Shown here: positions 8,065 to 16,450 of the stretch, in pieces
Layout of the letters: each line of letters opens with the position of its first letter
Numbering within the stretch: position 1 is the stretch's first letter
Program-made: the position numbers and the translations under genes
Notes under the pieces: generated by a model
Told to the model about the DNA's origin: nothing
What the model saw: the letters and a program-made list of their open reading frames with translations, nothing else
The model's database searches: none
From: a virus
DNA length: 38,909 nt
Virus record (IMG/VR): IMGVR_UViG_3300045257_000283
Location: 1-38,909 of that record
Strand: one strand, 5' to 3'

Positions 8065-8865
8065 ATGTCTCAATTTGACGCAGCTCTGTTCAATGGGGCG
8101 GTACTCGGTGGCGGCCTACCTCCGGTCACCATAAAGTGCCGCGACGTGCTGTATATCGCCTTCAGGGAGGCGCGCATTTTGAAGCGTCCGCAGGGGCTCA
8201 ATTCGGACAACGAATTGATGGACGGCATGATCTTCCTGAACCAGCAGATCAACTACTGGGCTGCCCGAAACTGCTACGCCTACACCACCACGTTCAACGT
8301 CTACACGTTGACTCCCCAACATCAACCGCACCTGATCGGCCCCAACCTCACCGCGCCGGAATTAACGGCCCCGATCAGGCCGGTGGACATCAAGTCCGCG
8401 GCTATCATCCTCACCGGTCCGATGCCGGTGGACGTCCCGGTCAAGCTGCGGGATAACGCCTGGTGGGCGAACACCCGGGCCAAGACCGTGACTAGCAGCG
8501 TGCCGGCAGACCTTTACTACGAGCCCGACTATCCCAACGGAGCATTGTGGTTCTGGCCGGTCCCGTCGTTCGGTTACGGTCTGCGCCTCGAGACCACCGT
8601 TCAGCTACAGGAATTCCTGACTCTTGATGATCCCTTCGTGGCGCCGCAGGCGTACCGTGCGGCTGTGACTCTGACGCTCGCCGAGGAGCTCTGCGATATC
8701 TGGGGAACCGAGACACCCCCCAACCTCCCGCGGAGGGCCCTAAAGGCCCGGGATGCCCTCCAGAGCAATAACAACCTGCCGCCCAGAATTGCGAGCGCAG
8801 ACTTCGGCACTTTCTCGCGGCCGAGTGGCGACTTCAATTACGTGACCGGCACGATTCCGGAATAA
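8065..8865 (+). CDS. Head-to-tail connector, P22 gp4-like (copy 2)
   Basis: A 266-residue protein downstream of the spike, with AGAAGAGG upstream. It shares with the 5089-5790 product an N-terminal helical block (DVLYIAFREARILKRPQGLN, then ELMDGMIFLNQQINYWAAR), a central DLYYEPDYPNGALWFWPVPS hairpin motif and a C-terminal helix with LAEELCDIW. Both therefore look like members of the gp4-like adaptor family. The C-terminus ends in DFNYVTGTIPE, a tail repeated in the next small protein. It probably forms a second ring or a distinct adaptor between portal and tail hub; the division of labour between the copies is inference. Confidence 0.72.
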   Translation: MSQFDAALFNGAVLGGGLPPVTIKCRDVLYIAFREARILKRPQGLNSDNELMDGMIFLNQQINYWAARNCYAYTTTFNVYTLTPQHQPHLIGPNLTAPELTAPIRPVDIKSAAIILTGPMPVDVPVKLRDNAWWANTRAKTVTSSVPADLYYEPDYPNGALWFWPVPSFGYGLRLETTVQLQEFLTLDDPFVAPQAYRAAVTLTLAEELCDIWGTETPPNLPRRALKARDALQSNNNLPPRIASADFGTFSRPSGDFNYVTGTIPE

Positions 8866-8870
8866 TTCCC

Positions 8871-9044
8871 ATGACGCCTCGCGAGGAGTTCCACGCCGCG
8901 GTGGGGATTCTCGAGGAGACCATGACCCGGCTGGCACTACTCCTGCAGTGCTTCCGGCGCCTCGAGGAGACGCTCGTGTTCGAAGAGAAGGCCGACTTCA
9001 ACTTCATGACGGGCACGCTGCCGGCCGACAAAGAGAAGCAGTAG
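8871..9044 (+). CDS. Small protein sharing the connector's C-terminal tail
   Basis: A 57-residue protein starting 5 nt after the connector stop; no convincing Shine-Dalgarno is seen, so translation may be coupled. It is a single amphipathic helix (EEFHAAVGILEETMTRLALL onward) followed by DFNFMTGTLP. The last motif repeats the DFNYVTGTIP end of the preceding connector, so both proteins could dock the same partner. Conserved position between connector and tail hub suggests a structural accessory role. Confidence 0.75.
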   Translation: MTPREEFHAAVGILEETMTRLALLLQCFRRLEETLVFEEKADFNFMTGTLPADKEKQ

Positions 9045-9046
9045 AC

Positions 9047-11038
9047 ATGGCACGTTTCGACGCGTTTCTAGGACCGTTCAATACATCGATCAGCCCCAAC
9101 ATCCAGAGCGAGCTGACGATGAACTGGATACCGGAGAGGAACGCTGTGCCTGTGAACGAGATGGGCACGGGGGTGACAGACAAGAACATCCGTTGCAGTC
9201 TGATCCGCACCCCGGGCCTGGCGACGTTCTGCAATCTCACTCCGCATGTGCCGGTGCGGTGTCTCTTCCCTGGCGAGAAGCGGTTGTTCGCGGTAAGTGG
9301 TGATCACTTCTTTGAGCTATTCGCAGATGGGCACTATGTAGACCGTTCGGTCCCTGGCTTTACCGGGGCCTCGGGCAGCGGGCCGGCCGGCGGCGCGATC
9401 GGCAACGACGGCCGGCCGGCGCAATGCTTCGCCAACGGGAATCAGGTACTCATCATCTCTGCCGGCGCGGCCTATCTGGACAACGGCAACGGGCCGGTCC
9501 CGATTCAATTCTCCGACCCCCTCACGGACTTACTGGTCGATCCCACTGATGCCACAGGTAGAACACTCACGAAGCCGATACCGGGCTTCTTCGACGCCAC
9601 CGATGTGGGGCGGACGGTATTCCTCACCGAAGGCGCCGGATTCAATGTCGGCCTTTCGCAACCCATCCTGTCGGTCAACGTTGATGGTGGAGCGGTCGGC
9701 GCGTCTGCCTGGGGAGCACCGGGGGCGGGCCTTGGTGTCGGCGTCGAATACCTGAGCGTCTCTTACGTCGACCTGCAGTTGATCCAGCCCTTCATGATTA
9801 AGTCGGTGTCCCGTCCGTTCGGGCCATCATCCATTGGTGCGACACTCACAATCACATCAGGCGCCGGTTTCACCCCGGGGGTATACACGATCACTGGCCT
9901 GGTGTTCGACCTCTCGGGAAACCCGACAGGCAATGCCCTCATCACCCCGGACGCCGGCGTGGCCGGCGCGTCCGGGGGCGTAGCCGCGGCCGCGGTGAGC
10001 CCGGTCACGGCAAGCCAGGGAGCATTCCTCGACGGCTATTTTTTCCTGGTGCCAAATCCGCCCACCAAGACCGTCTACTTTTCAGCGATCAATGACGGCA
10101 CGAGCTGGAATCCCTTGGACTTCTTCACTAAAGCGAATTATCCGGACAATGTGGCGGCACTGTTTAGCGATCACCAGGAGCTCTACACGCTGGGGAGCCT
10201 CGAGTCCACGCAGGTAATGCGCGACGTGGGCTCCGCGGACAACCCGTTCGCCCCCGATCCCGGCGCCGCGATGCATGTGGGCTGCCAGGCGCCGTTCTCG
10301 GTGGTGCGCCTCGGCAACGGGGTGGCATGGATCGGAGAGGACATGCGTAGGGGCTTCCGGCGCGCCTACCACGCCGTTGGCTACAACCCGGTGCCGGTCT
10401 CGACGCCCGCGGTGGAGGCGGCCTGGTCGAAGTTCTCGACGATCAACGATGCGGTGGCCTTTACGATGGCCGATTGCGGGCACGAGTGCTGGGTCATCAA
10501 CTTCCCGGGCGCCAATCAGACGTGGGTGTACGACGCGACCACCGGGTGGTGGCATCAGCGCGGATGGTGGAACACGGCGGCCGGCAACTGGGACCGTATC
10601 CGCACGTGGGTCCATACCTGCGCGCGCCTGGCCGGCGGGACCGGCGAGCTGCACTATGGCGGGGACTGGAGCACCGGACAGGTCTACGTCATGGCGCAGA
10701 ACTACAAGACGGATGACGGCCATGTAGTCTGGCGGCGCCGCCGGGCTCCGCATTTAACCAGTGAGAACATGCGGCGTTTCTACGCCCGTTTCGAGATCGA
10801 CTGCGACGTACAAGGGGCGCAGAGGATCTTCTGGAATCGCTTAGGCAACGGCCGCGATCGCATCTGGCAACTCGACACGATGCAGGCATCGGAGACCGGC
10901 GTCACCACGATGGCACTGTCCTTCAGCGATGACCGCACCCAAACCTTCCAGGCCATGTTCCCTCAGACCGTGCCGGCCGGCATAGACGTCCAGCTCGCAA
11001 ACGCTTACCTGAACGACACGAACGCAACCTGGCACTGA
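9047..11038 (+). CDS. Tail hub / packaged DNA stabilisation protein, P22 gp10-like
   Basis: A 663-residue protein. The ATG at 9047, just after the preceding TAG, is preferred to upstream in-frame starts that would overlap the preceding gene. The N-terminus (ARFDAFLGPFNTSISPN, ELTMNWIPERN, RTPGLATF) is the characteristic opening of gp10/stabilisation proteins, which begin with the statement of a set of parameters and a beta-propeller-like body. The C-terminal half has YFSAINDGTSWNPLDFF, GAAMHVGCQAPFSVVRLGN and TWVYDATTGWWHQRGWW, also typical. It would form the hexameric hub joining connector to spikes and needle. Residues about 165-330 are an inserted Gly/Ala-rich beta region that makes it longer than P22 gp10 (472 aa). 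Confidence 0.85.
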   Translation: MARFDAFLGPFNTSISPNIQSELTMNWIPERNAVPVNEMGTGVTDKNIRCSLIRTPGLATFCNLTPHVPVRCLFPGEKRLFAVSGDHFFELFADGHYVDRSVPGFTGASGSGPAGGAIGNDGRPAQCFANGNQVLIISAGAAYLDNGNGPVPIQFSDPLTDLLVDPTDATGRTLTKPIPGFFDATDVGRTVFLTEGAGFNVGLSQPILSVNVDGGAVGASAWGAPGAGLGVGVEYLSVSYVDLQLIQPFMIKSVSRPFGPSSIGATLTITSGAGFTPGVYTITGLVFDLSGNPTGNALITPDAGVAGASGGVAAAAVSPVTASQGAFLDGYFFLVPNPPTKTVYFSAINDGTSWNPLDFFTKANYPDNVAALFSDHQELYTLGSLESTQVMRDVGSADNPFAPDPGAAMHVGCQAPFSVVRLGNGVAWIGEDMRRGFRRAYHAVGYNPVPVSTPAVEAAWSKFSTINDAVAFTMADCGHECWVINFPGANQTWVYDATTGWWHQRGWWNTAAGNWDRIRTWVHTCARLAGGTGELHYGGDWSTGQVYVMAQNYKTDDGHVVWRRRRAPHLTSENMRRFYARFEIDCDVQGAQRIFWNRLGNGRDRIWQLDTMQASETGVTTMALSFSDDRTQTFQAMFPQTVPAGIDVQLANAYLNDTNATWH

Positions 11039-11040
11039 AT

Positions 11041-12813
11041 ATGGCGAACACCAAACAGGCGCCGATACCAGTCATTCCGGCCACGATGAAGATCGTGAAT
11101 CCGGATGGCACGGTCACACGATCAGGGCAGCAGCTACTCCAGCAACTCCAGGCCTCCAACATAGGCTCCGGAGTTCATGCGGACCGGCCGCTTCCCGGCG
11201 ACATGCCTGACGGTGCAATCTGGGTCGACGCCGACAGGGGAGTCATCTACCAGAACCAGGGAGGGAATTGGCAATACATTGCGGGGACGATGTACGGCAC
11301 ATTGGTTCCGGACCAGAGGCCCGCTGATCTTGGAGCCTATGACGGAGGCTTTGAGTTTCGGGCCAATGATACCGATCCGGCCTACAGGGGACGCGATTTT
11401 GTCTGGTCGGGGACCGCATGGGTCGAGACCACTCCGGTACTCTACGGTCCGCACGCTGACCGTCCGGACGCAACCGACGCGCCGGCACGATGCCTATACG
11501 TCGAGCAGGATCGCGGCAGCGTGCTCTATCAAAACCAGGGGAGTGTCTGGCAGTACATCGCGGGCATCATGTACGGCACGCTGGTACCCGATCAGCGGCC
11601 AACTGACCTCGGACCGGCGGCCGATGCCGGATTCCAGTTCCGTACAAATGTGGATCCTGCACAGGCCTTTACCTGGTCCGGGACCGAATGGATCGAAACC
11701 ACGCCGATCCGATACGGGACGCACGCCGATCGGCTGGCCGCGCCAATCGCGGATCTCGCTTCCGGCATCCTCTGGATGGAGACGGACCGCGGCTCCGTCA
11801 TCTATCAGAACCAGGGCGGGGTATGGCTATTCCTCACCGGAACGATGTGGGGCACTCTCGTGCCCGATCAGCGGCCTACCGATCTTGGTGTCCATGATGC
11901 CGGCTTCGACTTTCGCAGTACAGTGGCGCCGCCGCGTGAATTCATCTGGAATCAGGTGGCGTGGGTGGAAGTTACGGCTCTCGTGGATCCGACGACGGCG
12001 AAAGGTGATCTGATCGCGCGCGGCGCCGCGGCGCCGCCCGGCCGGCTTGCCGCGGGAACGGACGGCCAGGTATTGAGTGCGGATTCCACGCAGGCGCTCG
12101 GCCTCAAGTGGATAACGCCGGCGGCCGGAAGCACCCAGACACCGTGGACGGGCAACATCAATGGCGCGGGATTCAAGCTAATCAACACGGGCCAGGTGGG
12201 CATCGGAACCGCTTCTCCTACGGGTGTCCTGAACGTAAACGATGCGGCCGGCGGTGGCGTGATACTCAGGCTTCAGAACACCGGCACGAACGCATTCGAC
12301 TTTATCCGCTACACCGGGACCGGCGCACTGACGATCCAGGGCACGCAGTCCGGTTTCAACCATATCGTGTTGTGCCCGACCAGCGGCAATGTCGGCATCG
12401 GGCTTGGGACTGCCGCGAATCCGACCAACCAGCTACAACTCGGCCTCGATTCCGCGGGCAAGCCGTCCACGTCCACCTGGAGCGTCGTTTCCGATCTCCA
12501 GTTGAAGCAAAATGTGGAGCCCGTAAGCGACGATTCGCTCGCCATCCTGGGAACACTCGACTGGGTGCGCTATGAGTACAACGGGCTGGCAGGCACGCCG
12601 AAAGGGGCCAAAGGGATCGGCCTGGTGGCGCAGGAACTCCAGAAGCAGCTGCCGGAAGCGGTGCGGAGCACCAAAACGAAGCTCAATGAAACGGACGATG
12701 CCGAGGCCGACGTCCTGACAATCGATTATCACCACGTAATTGTGCATTCGGCGCGCGCGATTCAGCAGTTGGGTGCGGAGATAAAAGCTCTCAAAGCGCT
12801 CTTGAAACCCTAG
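11041..12813 (+). CDS. Tail fibre with S74 intramolecular chaperone
   Basis: A 590-residue fibre protein starting 2 nt after the tail hub gene. Residues about 44-313 consist of three consecutive copies of a roughly 90-residue repeat (see the repeat entry). Residues about 350-480 are Gly/Asn-rich short beta repeats (GNINGAGFKLINTGQVGIG, then GNVGIGLG). The last roughly 107 residues form a peptidase S74 chaperone: Ser484-Asp485 in SVVSDLQLKQNV is the usual autocleavage dyad, followed by KGIGLVAQELQKQLPEAV and a C-terminal coiled coil. S74 domains drive trimerisation and then cut themselves off. The protein is therefore a second host-recognition appendage beside the spike. Confidence 0.88.
   Translation: MANTKQAPIPVIPATMKIVNPDGTVTRSGQQLLQQLQASNIGSGVHADRPLPGDMPDGAIWVDADRGVIYQNQGGNWQYIAGTMYGTLVPDQRPADLGAYDGGFEFRANDTDPAYRGRDFVWSGTAWVETTPVLYGPHADRPDATDAPARCLYVEQDRGSVLYQNQGSVWQYIAGIMYGTLVPDQRPTDLGPAADAGFQFRTNVDPAQAFTWSGTEWIETTPIRYGTHADRLAAPIADLASGILWMETDRGSVIYQNQGGVWLFLTGTMWGTLVPDQRPTDLGVHDAGFDFRSTVAPPREFIWNQVAWVEVTALVDPTTAKGDLIARGAAAPPGRLAAGTDGQVLSADSTQALGLKWITPAAGSTQTPWTGNINGAGFKLINTGQVGIGTASPTGVLNVNDAAGGGVILRLQNTGTNAFDFIRYTGTGALTIQGTQSGFNHIVLCPTSGNVGIGLGTAANPTNQLQLGLDSAGKPSTSTWSVVSDLQLKQNVEPVSDDSLAILGTLDWVRYEYNGLAGTPKGAKGIGLVAQELQKQLPEAVRSTKTKLNETDDAEADVLTIDYHHVIVHSARAIQQLGAEIKALKALLKP
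11170..11979 (+). repeat. Three tandem ~270-bp repeats within the tail fibre gene
   Basis: Copy 1 is 11170-11445, copy 2 11446-11715 and copy 3 11716-11979. Each encodes G(V/P/T)HADR, a D/E-DRG-V-YQNQG segment, a W-x(2)-(I/L)-x-G-x-M segment, GTLVPDQRP and W....W(V/I)E(T/V)T. Lengths of 92, 90 and about 88 codons show small indels. The copies are diverged at DNA level, so the duplication is not recent. They probably form modular shaft or receptor-contact units. Confidence 0.9.
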
Positions 12814-12844
12814 GCGGCAAGTAAGAACAAAGGAGACAAACGAT

Positions 12845-13172
12845 ATGGCATATACGACACCCCCCGGTCGGAACGATCCTGCCGGCTCAGCAAAACACTA
12901 CCGTGCCGAATCCCGGTCCTGTGCATTCAGCCCACGGCAATGATGAATGGCTGCAAGCGCAAGCGCAGGACAAGGCCTTCGAGCAGAACCTGGTCCTCGT
13001 CGAGGAATGGCAGAATGCAGCCAAAGACTCCCCAGCATACGCAGAGCAGTTGGGCAGCAAGCCTGTCTGGGCGGTAGTCGTGATCGAGGCTGAAGCGGGC
13101 GGGGTCACGTTCGACCAGCAGCGAGTCGGAGTCCCGCTCAAATCTTGGGAGCATCCGGCGCCAACCTCCTAG
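12845..13172 (+). CDS. Small tail-region protein with apparent +1 frameshift at a C6 run
   Basis: AAGGAG lies 8-9 nt before the ATG at 12845, the best start in the region, but this frame stops after 32 codons. Skipping one base in the C run 12860-12865 joins it to the frame ending at 13172. The result is a coherent protein of about 108 aa that opens MAYTTPPVGTILPAQQNTTV and continues into GNDEWLQAQAQDKAFEQN and a Val/Ala-rich C-terminus. The downstream frame alone has only a GTG at 12903 with no ribosome binding site. Either the site CCC-C is used for programmed +1 frameshifting, or one C is an indel (sequencing, assembly or real mutation). No function is recognised. Confidence 0.65.
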
Positions 13173-13174
13173 AA

Positions 13175-13654
13175 GTGATCTCCATTGGACGCTCGAAAGA
13201 CTTCCGGTTGGTCTGGGGGATCCTGACCGAACCGGAGATCTACCCGTTGATTGGAGACGACTTCTCGCCTCCCTGGTGGAGATTCCGGGTCAATGAGCAC
13301 CCGGACATCTGGTATGTCGCAGTCCACGATGCGGGCAGATTGATCGGCATGTTCAGCCTGGTGCCACAGAACCGCGTGTGCTGGGAGTTGCACGCGGTGA
13401 TGCTGCCGGGCGCCGGCACGGTCGAGAAGTGGCGCGCGGCGCGTGCGCTGCCGGCCTGGCTTGCAGAGAACACCGAGTGCCGGCGCCTGACGGCCGCGGT
13501 ACCGGCCTGCAACGGTCCGGCGATCGCCTACGGCACGCACGGGATTGGGATGCATTACGTGGGCCGCCAGGTCAAGGCGTTCCAGAAGAACGGGCAGCTG
13601 CATGACCTGGTTCTGCTCGGACGGTCCATAGGGGAAGTAAAATGCCAAGCTTAG
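13175..13654 (+). CDS. GNAT-fold acetyltransferase-like phage protein
   Basis: A protein of about 159 residues. The GTG at 13175, 2 nt after the previous stop, is preferred because family members start a few residues before the (R/D)-x-V-W-G-I-L-T-E-P-E-I-Y-P-L segment; a TTG at 13145 would add 10 residues. The body shows the GNAT order: strand WYVAVHDAGRLIGMFSLVP, strand CWELHAVMLPGA, a helix (WRAARALPAWLAEN), the strand RRLTAAVPACNGPAIAYG and GIGMHYVGRQVKAF. Similar small acetyltransferase-like proteins occur beside tail and ejection genes in P22-like phages (DUF2824 type). Substrate is unknown, and activity is not certain because the acetyl-CoA loop is not textbook. Confidence 0.75.
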   Translation: MISIGRSKDFRLVWGILTEPEIYPLIGDDFSPPWWRFRVNEHPDIWYVAVHDAGRLIGMFSLVPQNRVCWELHAVMLPGAGTVEKWRAARALPAWLAENTECRRLTAAVPACNGPAIAYGTHGIGMHYVGRQVKAFQKNGQLHDLVLLGRSIGEVKCQA

Positions 13655-14580
13655 TCACAAGCGTCATCGGTGGAATTCAGGGGGCGAGTGCATCGCACCA
13701 CGCCGCGGACTACCTGCAGCAGGGCTACAAGCAGGCCGGCCAGACGGTCAACGACGCAGTCAGCCAAGTCAACCCGGACATCCTGAAGACCGCGGCCGAT
13801 GCCGGCGCGGGAGTCAGCACCGCGGCCAATACCGCCGGCCAGGGAATGACCACCGCGGCCGGCGCGGCGGGCACCGGCGCCACCACCGCGGCCGAGAGGC
13901 TGACGGGCATGCTCGACCCGTACATCTCGATGGGCTCCACCGCGGCCGGGCAGCTGGGGGACGCCAGCAAGCCATTTACCGCGGACATGATGGCGAAGTA
14001 TTCGCCGGCGTACCAGTTCCAGCTCCAGCAGGGGCTGCAAGGCGCCGCGCGCGCCGCGGCCGCCGGCGGCATGACCGGGTCCGGCGGCACGATGAAATCA
14101 CTCAGCCGATACGCACAGGACTACGCCGGCACCGCATTCAAGAACGCGAACGATATCTATAACCAGAATTTCAGCAGGCTCGCCACGCTGGCCGATATGG
14201 GACGGGGCGCCGCCACAACGGCCGGCCAGGCCGGGCTGCAGGCCTCAGAGTACGCCGGCACCGCGGGCATGCAGGGAGCGGAATACGCGGGGAACGCCGG
14301 CATGCGAGGCGCAGAGTACGCCGGCAACGCCAACATCAACGCGCGTAATTTGGCCTCTTCCAATACCCTGTCCGGAGCCAACTACCTCGCCAACACGCAG
14401 ATCGGATCCCAGCAGGCCCGTGCGTCGGGCGACCTCGGCGCGGCTAGTGCCTGGAACGGGATGCTGGGGGGCATCGGCGCCGCGGCTAACACTGCGGTGA
14501 TGGGCGGATTCGGGGCTGATGGCGGATGGAGCTTCAGCAACATCGGAAAGAACATCGGGTCATCGTGGGGGAAGAAGTAG
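13642..14580 (+). CDS. Internal virion / DNA ejection protein 1 (small, Ala/Gly-rich)
   Basis: A 312-residue protein overlapping the end of the GNAT gene by 13 nt, with GGGGAAG upstream of the ATG. It is extraordinarily rich in Ala, Gly, Thr and Asn (TAANTAGQGMTTAAGAAGTG) and contains three 11-residue AG..GAEYAG(N/T) repeats (residues about 197-229). The first of three ejection genes in a row, it corresponds in place and composition to the gp7-like DNA-transfer proteins of P22-like phages. These are carried in the head and enter the cell envelope during infection. The helix-rich middle contains KYSPAYQFQLQQGLQ, a motif frequent in this family. The family call is inference from composition and context. 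Confidence 0.7.
   Translation: MPSLVTSVIGGIQGASASHHAADYLQQGYKQAGQTVNDAVSQVNPDILKTAADAGAGVSTAANTAGQGMTTAAGAAGTGATTAAERLTGMLDPYISMGSTAAGQLGDASKPFTADMMAKYSPAYQFQLQQGLQGAARAAAAGGMTGSGGTMKSLSRYAQDYAGTAFKNANDIYNQNFSRLATLADMGRGAATTAGQAGLQASEYAGTAGMQGAEYAGNAGMRGAEYAGNANINARNLASSNTLSGANYLANTQIGSQQARASGDLGAASAWNGMLGGIGAAANTAVMGGFGADGGWSFSNIGKNIGSSWGKK
14230..14328 (+). repeat. Three 33-bp tandem repeats in ejection protein gene
   Basis: Units at 14230-14262, 14263-14295 and 14296-14328 encode AGLQASEYAGT, AGMQGAEYAGN and AGMRGAEYAGN. The third position of codons varies, so selection acts on the peptide. A fourth, degenerate unit (ANINARNLASS) follows. Confidence 0.85.
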
Positions 14581-16449
14581 ATGCCTATCGAATTCGCACC
14601 ACCAGCTCCCAACTTGCAGGGCTTTAACGTTCAGCCGCCGGCGTACACCGACCCCCTGCAGACTCTGGCACAGATGGGGCAACTCCGGACACAGGGACTC
14701 CAGCAACAGTCGGCCGGCATGCAGCTCGAGCAGGAACGTCAGAAGCTGGACTCGAGCAAGGCTTTACTCGATGCAATGGTGAAGGGCGGAGGCGATATCG
14801 ACAAGACCTTCGCAATCGCTGCAGGCTCCGGAAAGGTGCTACCGGCCGACCTGATCGCAATGCGGGAGCACCACGTGAAGATGCAGCAGGATGCTGCCTC
14901 GCTGGATAAAACGACGCGAGAGAATACGGCAACCGACCTCGATCGGTACCGGAGTCTGATCCTAGGCGCGCAGAATCAAGAGGACCTGGACACAGCGAAC
15001 GCGAGGGCAGACCAGCTTGGAGTCGGGAAAGCCATCCCGCGGCACACGCAGTTCAGTGACCCCAGCCATTTGCAGGCCTTCGCCAACAGTCTGGTATCGC
15101 AGGCACAGGTCCTCAAGGAGGCCCAGGAGAAGGCCGCCAGGGAGCGGGAGGAGGCGCAAGCCAAGCTCGCCGGCGTACAGACCACCGAGGCAGAGCAGAA
15201 GGTAGCGACGGGCGAACGGCAGGCAGCCATCCAAGAGATTCAGGCGGCCGCGGATCCCACCACGGGCGTCCCCAGCCCCGCAGACTGGGTGGCGATCCAG
15301 CAGAGACACCCCAAGGTGCAACTACCCCCGGGCCGGCCGACACCCGACATCATTGCGGCGTACGTGCGCTCCGCAGTCGCTCCGGAGAAGCAACCGGAGT
15401 TCGACCTCAACGCGATGAAGGCGAAGATGGGCCTGCTGGGCAATACCGAGTTCGACCAGTTCATGCTGAAGCACGCGCAGGGATTGAACACCACGCCGGC
15501 GAAGCTGACCCCGGAGCAGTTCAATCAGGGCCTGCAGAAGTACGCGACATTGAAGCAGGATCCCACTCTGCTGGCTCTGCTGATTGGGCAGAAGGGCCTG
15601 CAGGGGCAGGTCCTTCAGGCGCAGGTAAACTCGATCCCCGGGCCCGACGACATTAAAATGCTGGCGCGGCAAATGGTCAACGGGGACATGTCCCCGGATG
15701 ATATGAAACAGTTCCGCTCGCGCTACGGGAATGCCGCAACTCAGATCATCCGGGAAGCCGAGGAGATGGTAAAGGCAGAGGGCAACCCGCTGTTCCCCGG
15801 AAAGCCTTTCAGCATCGCCAACCTGCAGGCAGCGCTAGAGACCAGAGCGCTGACCGAGAAGAAGTTCGCTGACGGCCCGCAGGCCGATATGATTCGCAGT
15901 TTCGACAACCTGATGCAGCACGCCGCTCTCGGAGATGAGGCGCGGAAGGCACTGGTCAAAAGTGACTTTCCGGCAATCAGGAAAGTTGCAAATGCACTTG
16001 GGGTACAGGTGGGCGACGATGCGGCCACCACCTATGACTTAATCGCTGACTTCATTTCGAAAGAGGCAGGGAAAGCCTTTCAGCCGGCAGGAGGCGGGGA
16101 GGCCGAGAGGGCCCAGACATACGCTCATTTCGAGCGTGGTCTCGGAGACACGCAACTGCGTAAGAACTATGCGGCATTGATGCACCTGGCCGATGCCCAA
16201 CGGCAGGGACTCGAGAACCAGTACGCGCGGGGCACTTTTGGGAAGGGCCTGCAGACCGGGAAACTATTCTCGCAGGAGGCACTGGACGCGCGCGATCGCC
16301 TGATGGGGAGGGCACCGGCAGCAGCGCAGCGGCCGCCCGGCGTGCCCGCAAACGCAGTAGAAGTCCCGCTGAAGAGCGGCCGCTCCGCATGGTTGACTCC
16401 GGATGCGGCTGTCAAATTCAAGGCCGAACATCCAGAGCTGGTGAAATGA
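14581..16449 (+). CDS. Internal virion / DNA ejection protein 2
   Basis: A 622-residue protein whose ATG directly follows the previous stop; GGGGAAGAAG serves as ribosome binding site. It is almost entirely helical and hydrophilic. Residues about 30-70 and 165-220 are coiled coils (LKEAQEKAAREREEAQAKL), residues about 280-400 are helical with many Gln/Lys, and residues about 500-560 contain a conserved-looking FERGLGDTQLRKNYAALMHL. No signal peptide or catalytic motif is seen. Position and composition match the mid-sized ejection protein (gp20-like) of P22-type phages, thought to help build the trans-envelope DNA conduit. Confidence 0.7.
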   Translation: MPIEFAPPAPNLQGFNVQPPAYTDPLQTLAQMGQLRTQGLQQQSAGMQLEQERQKLDSSKALLDAMVKGGGDIDKTFAIAAGSGKVLPADLIAMREHHVKMQQDAASLDKTTRENTATDLDRYRSLILGAQNQEDLDTANARADQLGVGKAIPRHTQFSDPSHLQAFANSLVSQAQVLKEAQEKAAREREEAQAKLAGVQTTEAEQKVATGERQAAIQEIQAAADPTTGVPSPADWVAIQQRHPKVQLPPGRPTPDIIAAYVRSAVAPEKQPEFDLNAMKAKMGLLGNTEFDQFMLKHAQGLNTTPAKLTPEQFNQGLQKYATLKQDPTLLALLIGQKGLQGQVLQAQVNSIPGPDDIKMLARQMVNGDMSPDDMKQFRSRYGNAATQIIREAEEMVKAEGNPLFPGKPFSIANLQAALETRALTEKKFADGPQADMIRSFDNLMQHAALGDEARKALVKSDFPAIRKVANALGVQVGDDAATTYDLIADFISKEAGKAFQPAGGGEAERAQTYAHFERGLGDTQLRKNYAALMHLADAQRQGLENQYARGTFGKGLQTGKLFSQEALDARDRLMGRAPAAAQRPPGVPANAVEVPLKSGRSAWLTPDAAVKFKAEHPELVK

Positions 16450-16450
16450 C

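Noticed and set aside
8948-9046. Longer N-terminal extension of the gp10-like hub protein
   Set aside because: The extension lies entirely in the 57-codon gene 8871-9044, and its Arg-rich sequence is that gene's shadow; the ATG at 9047 fits the family start.
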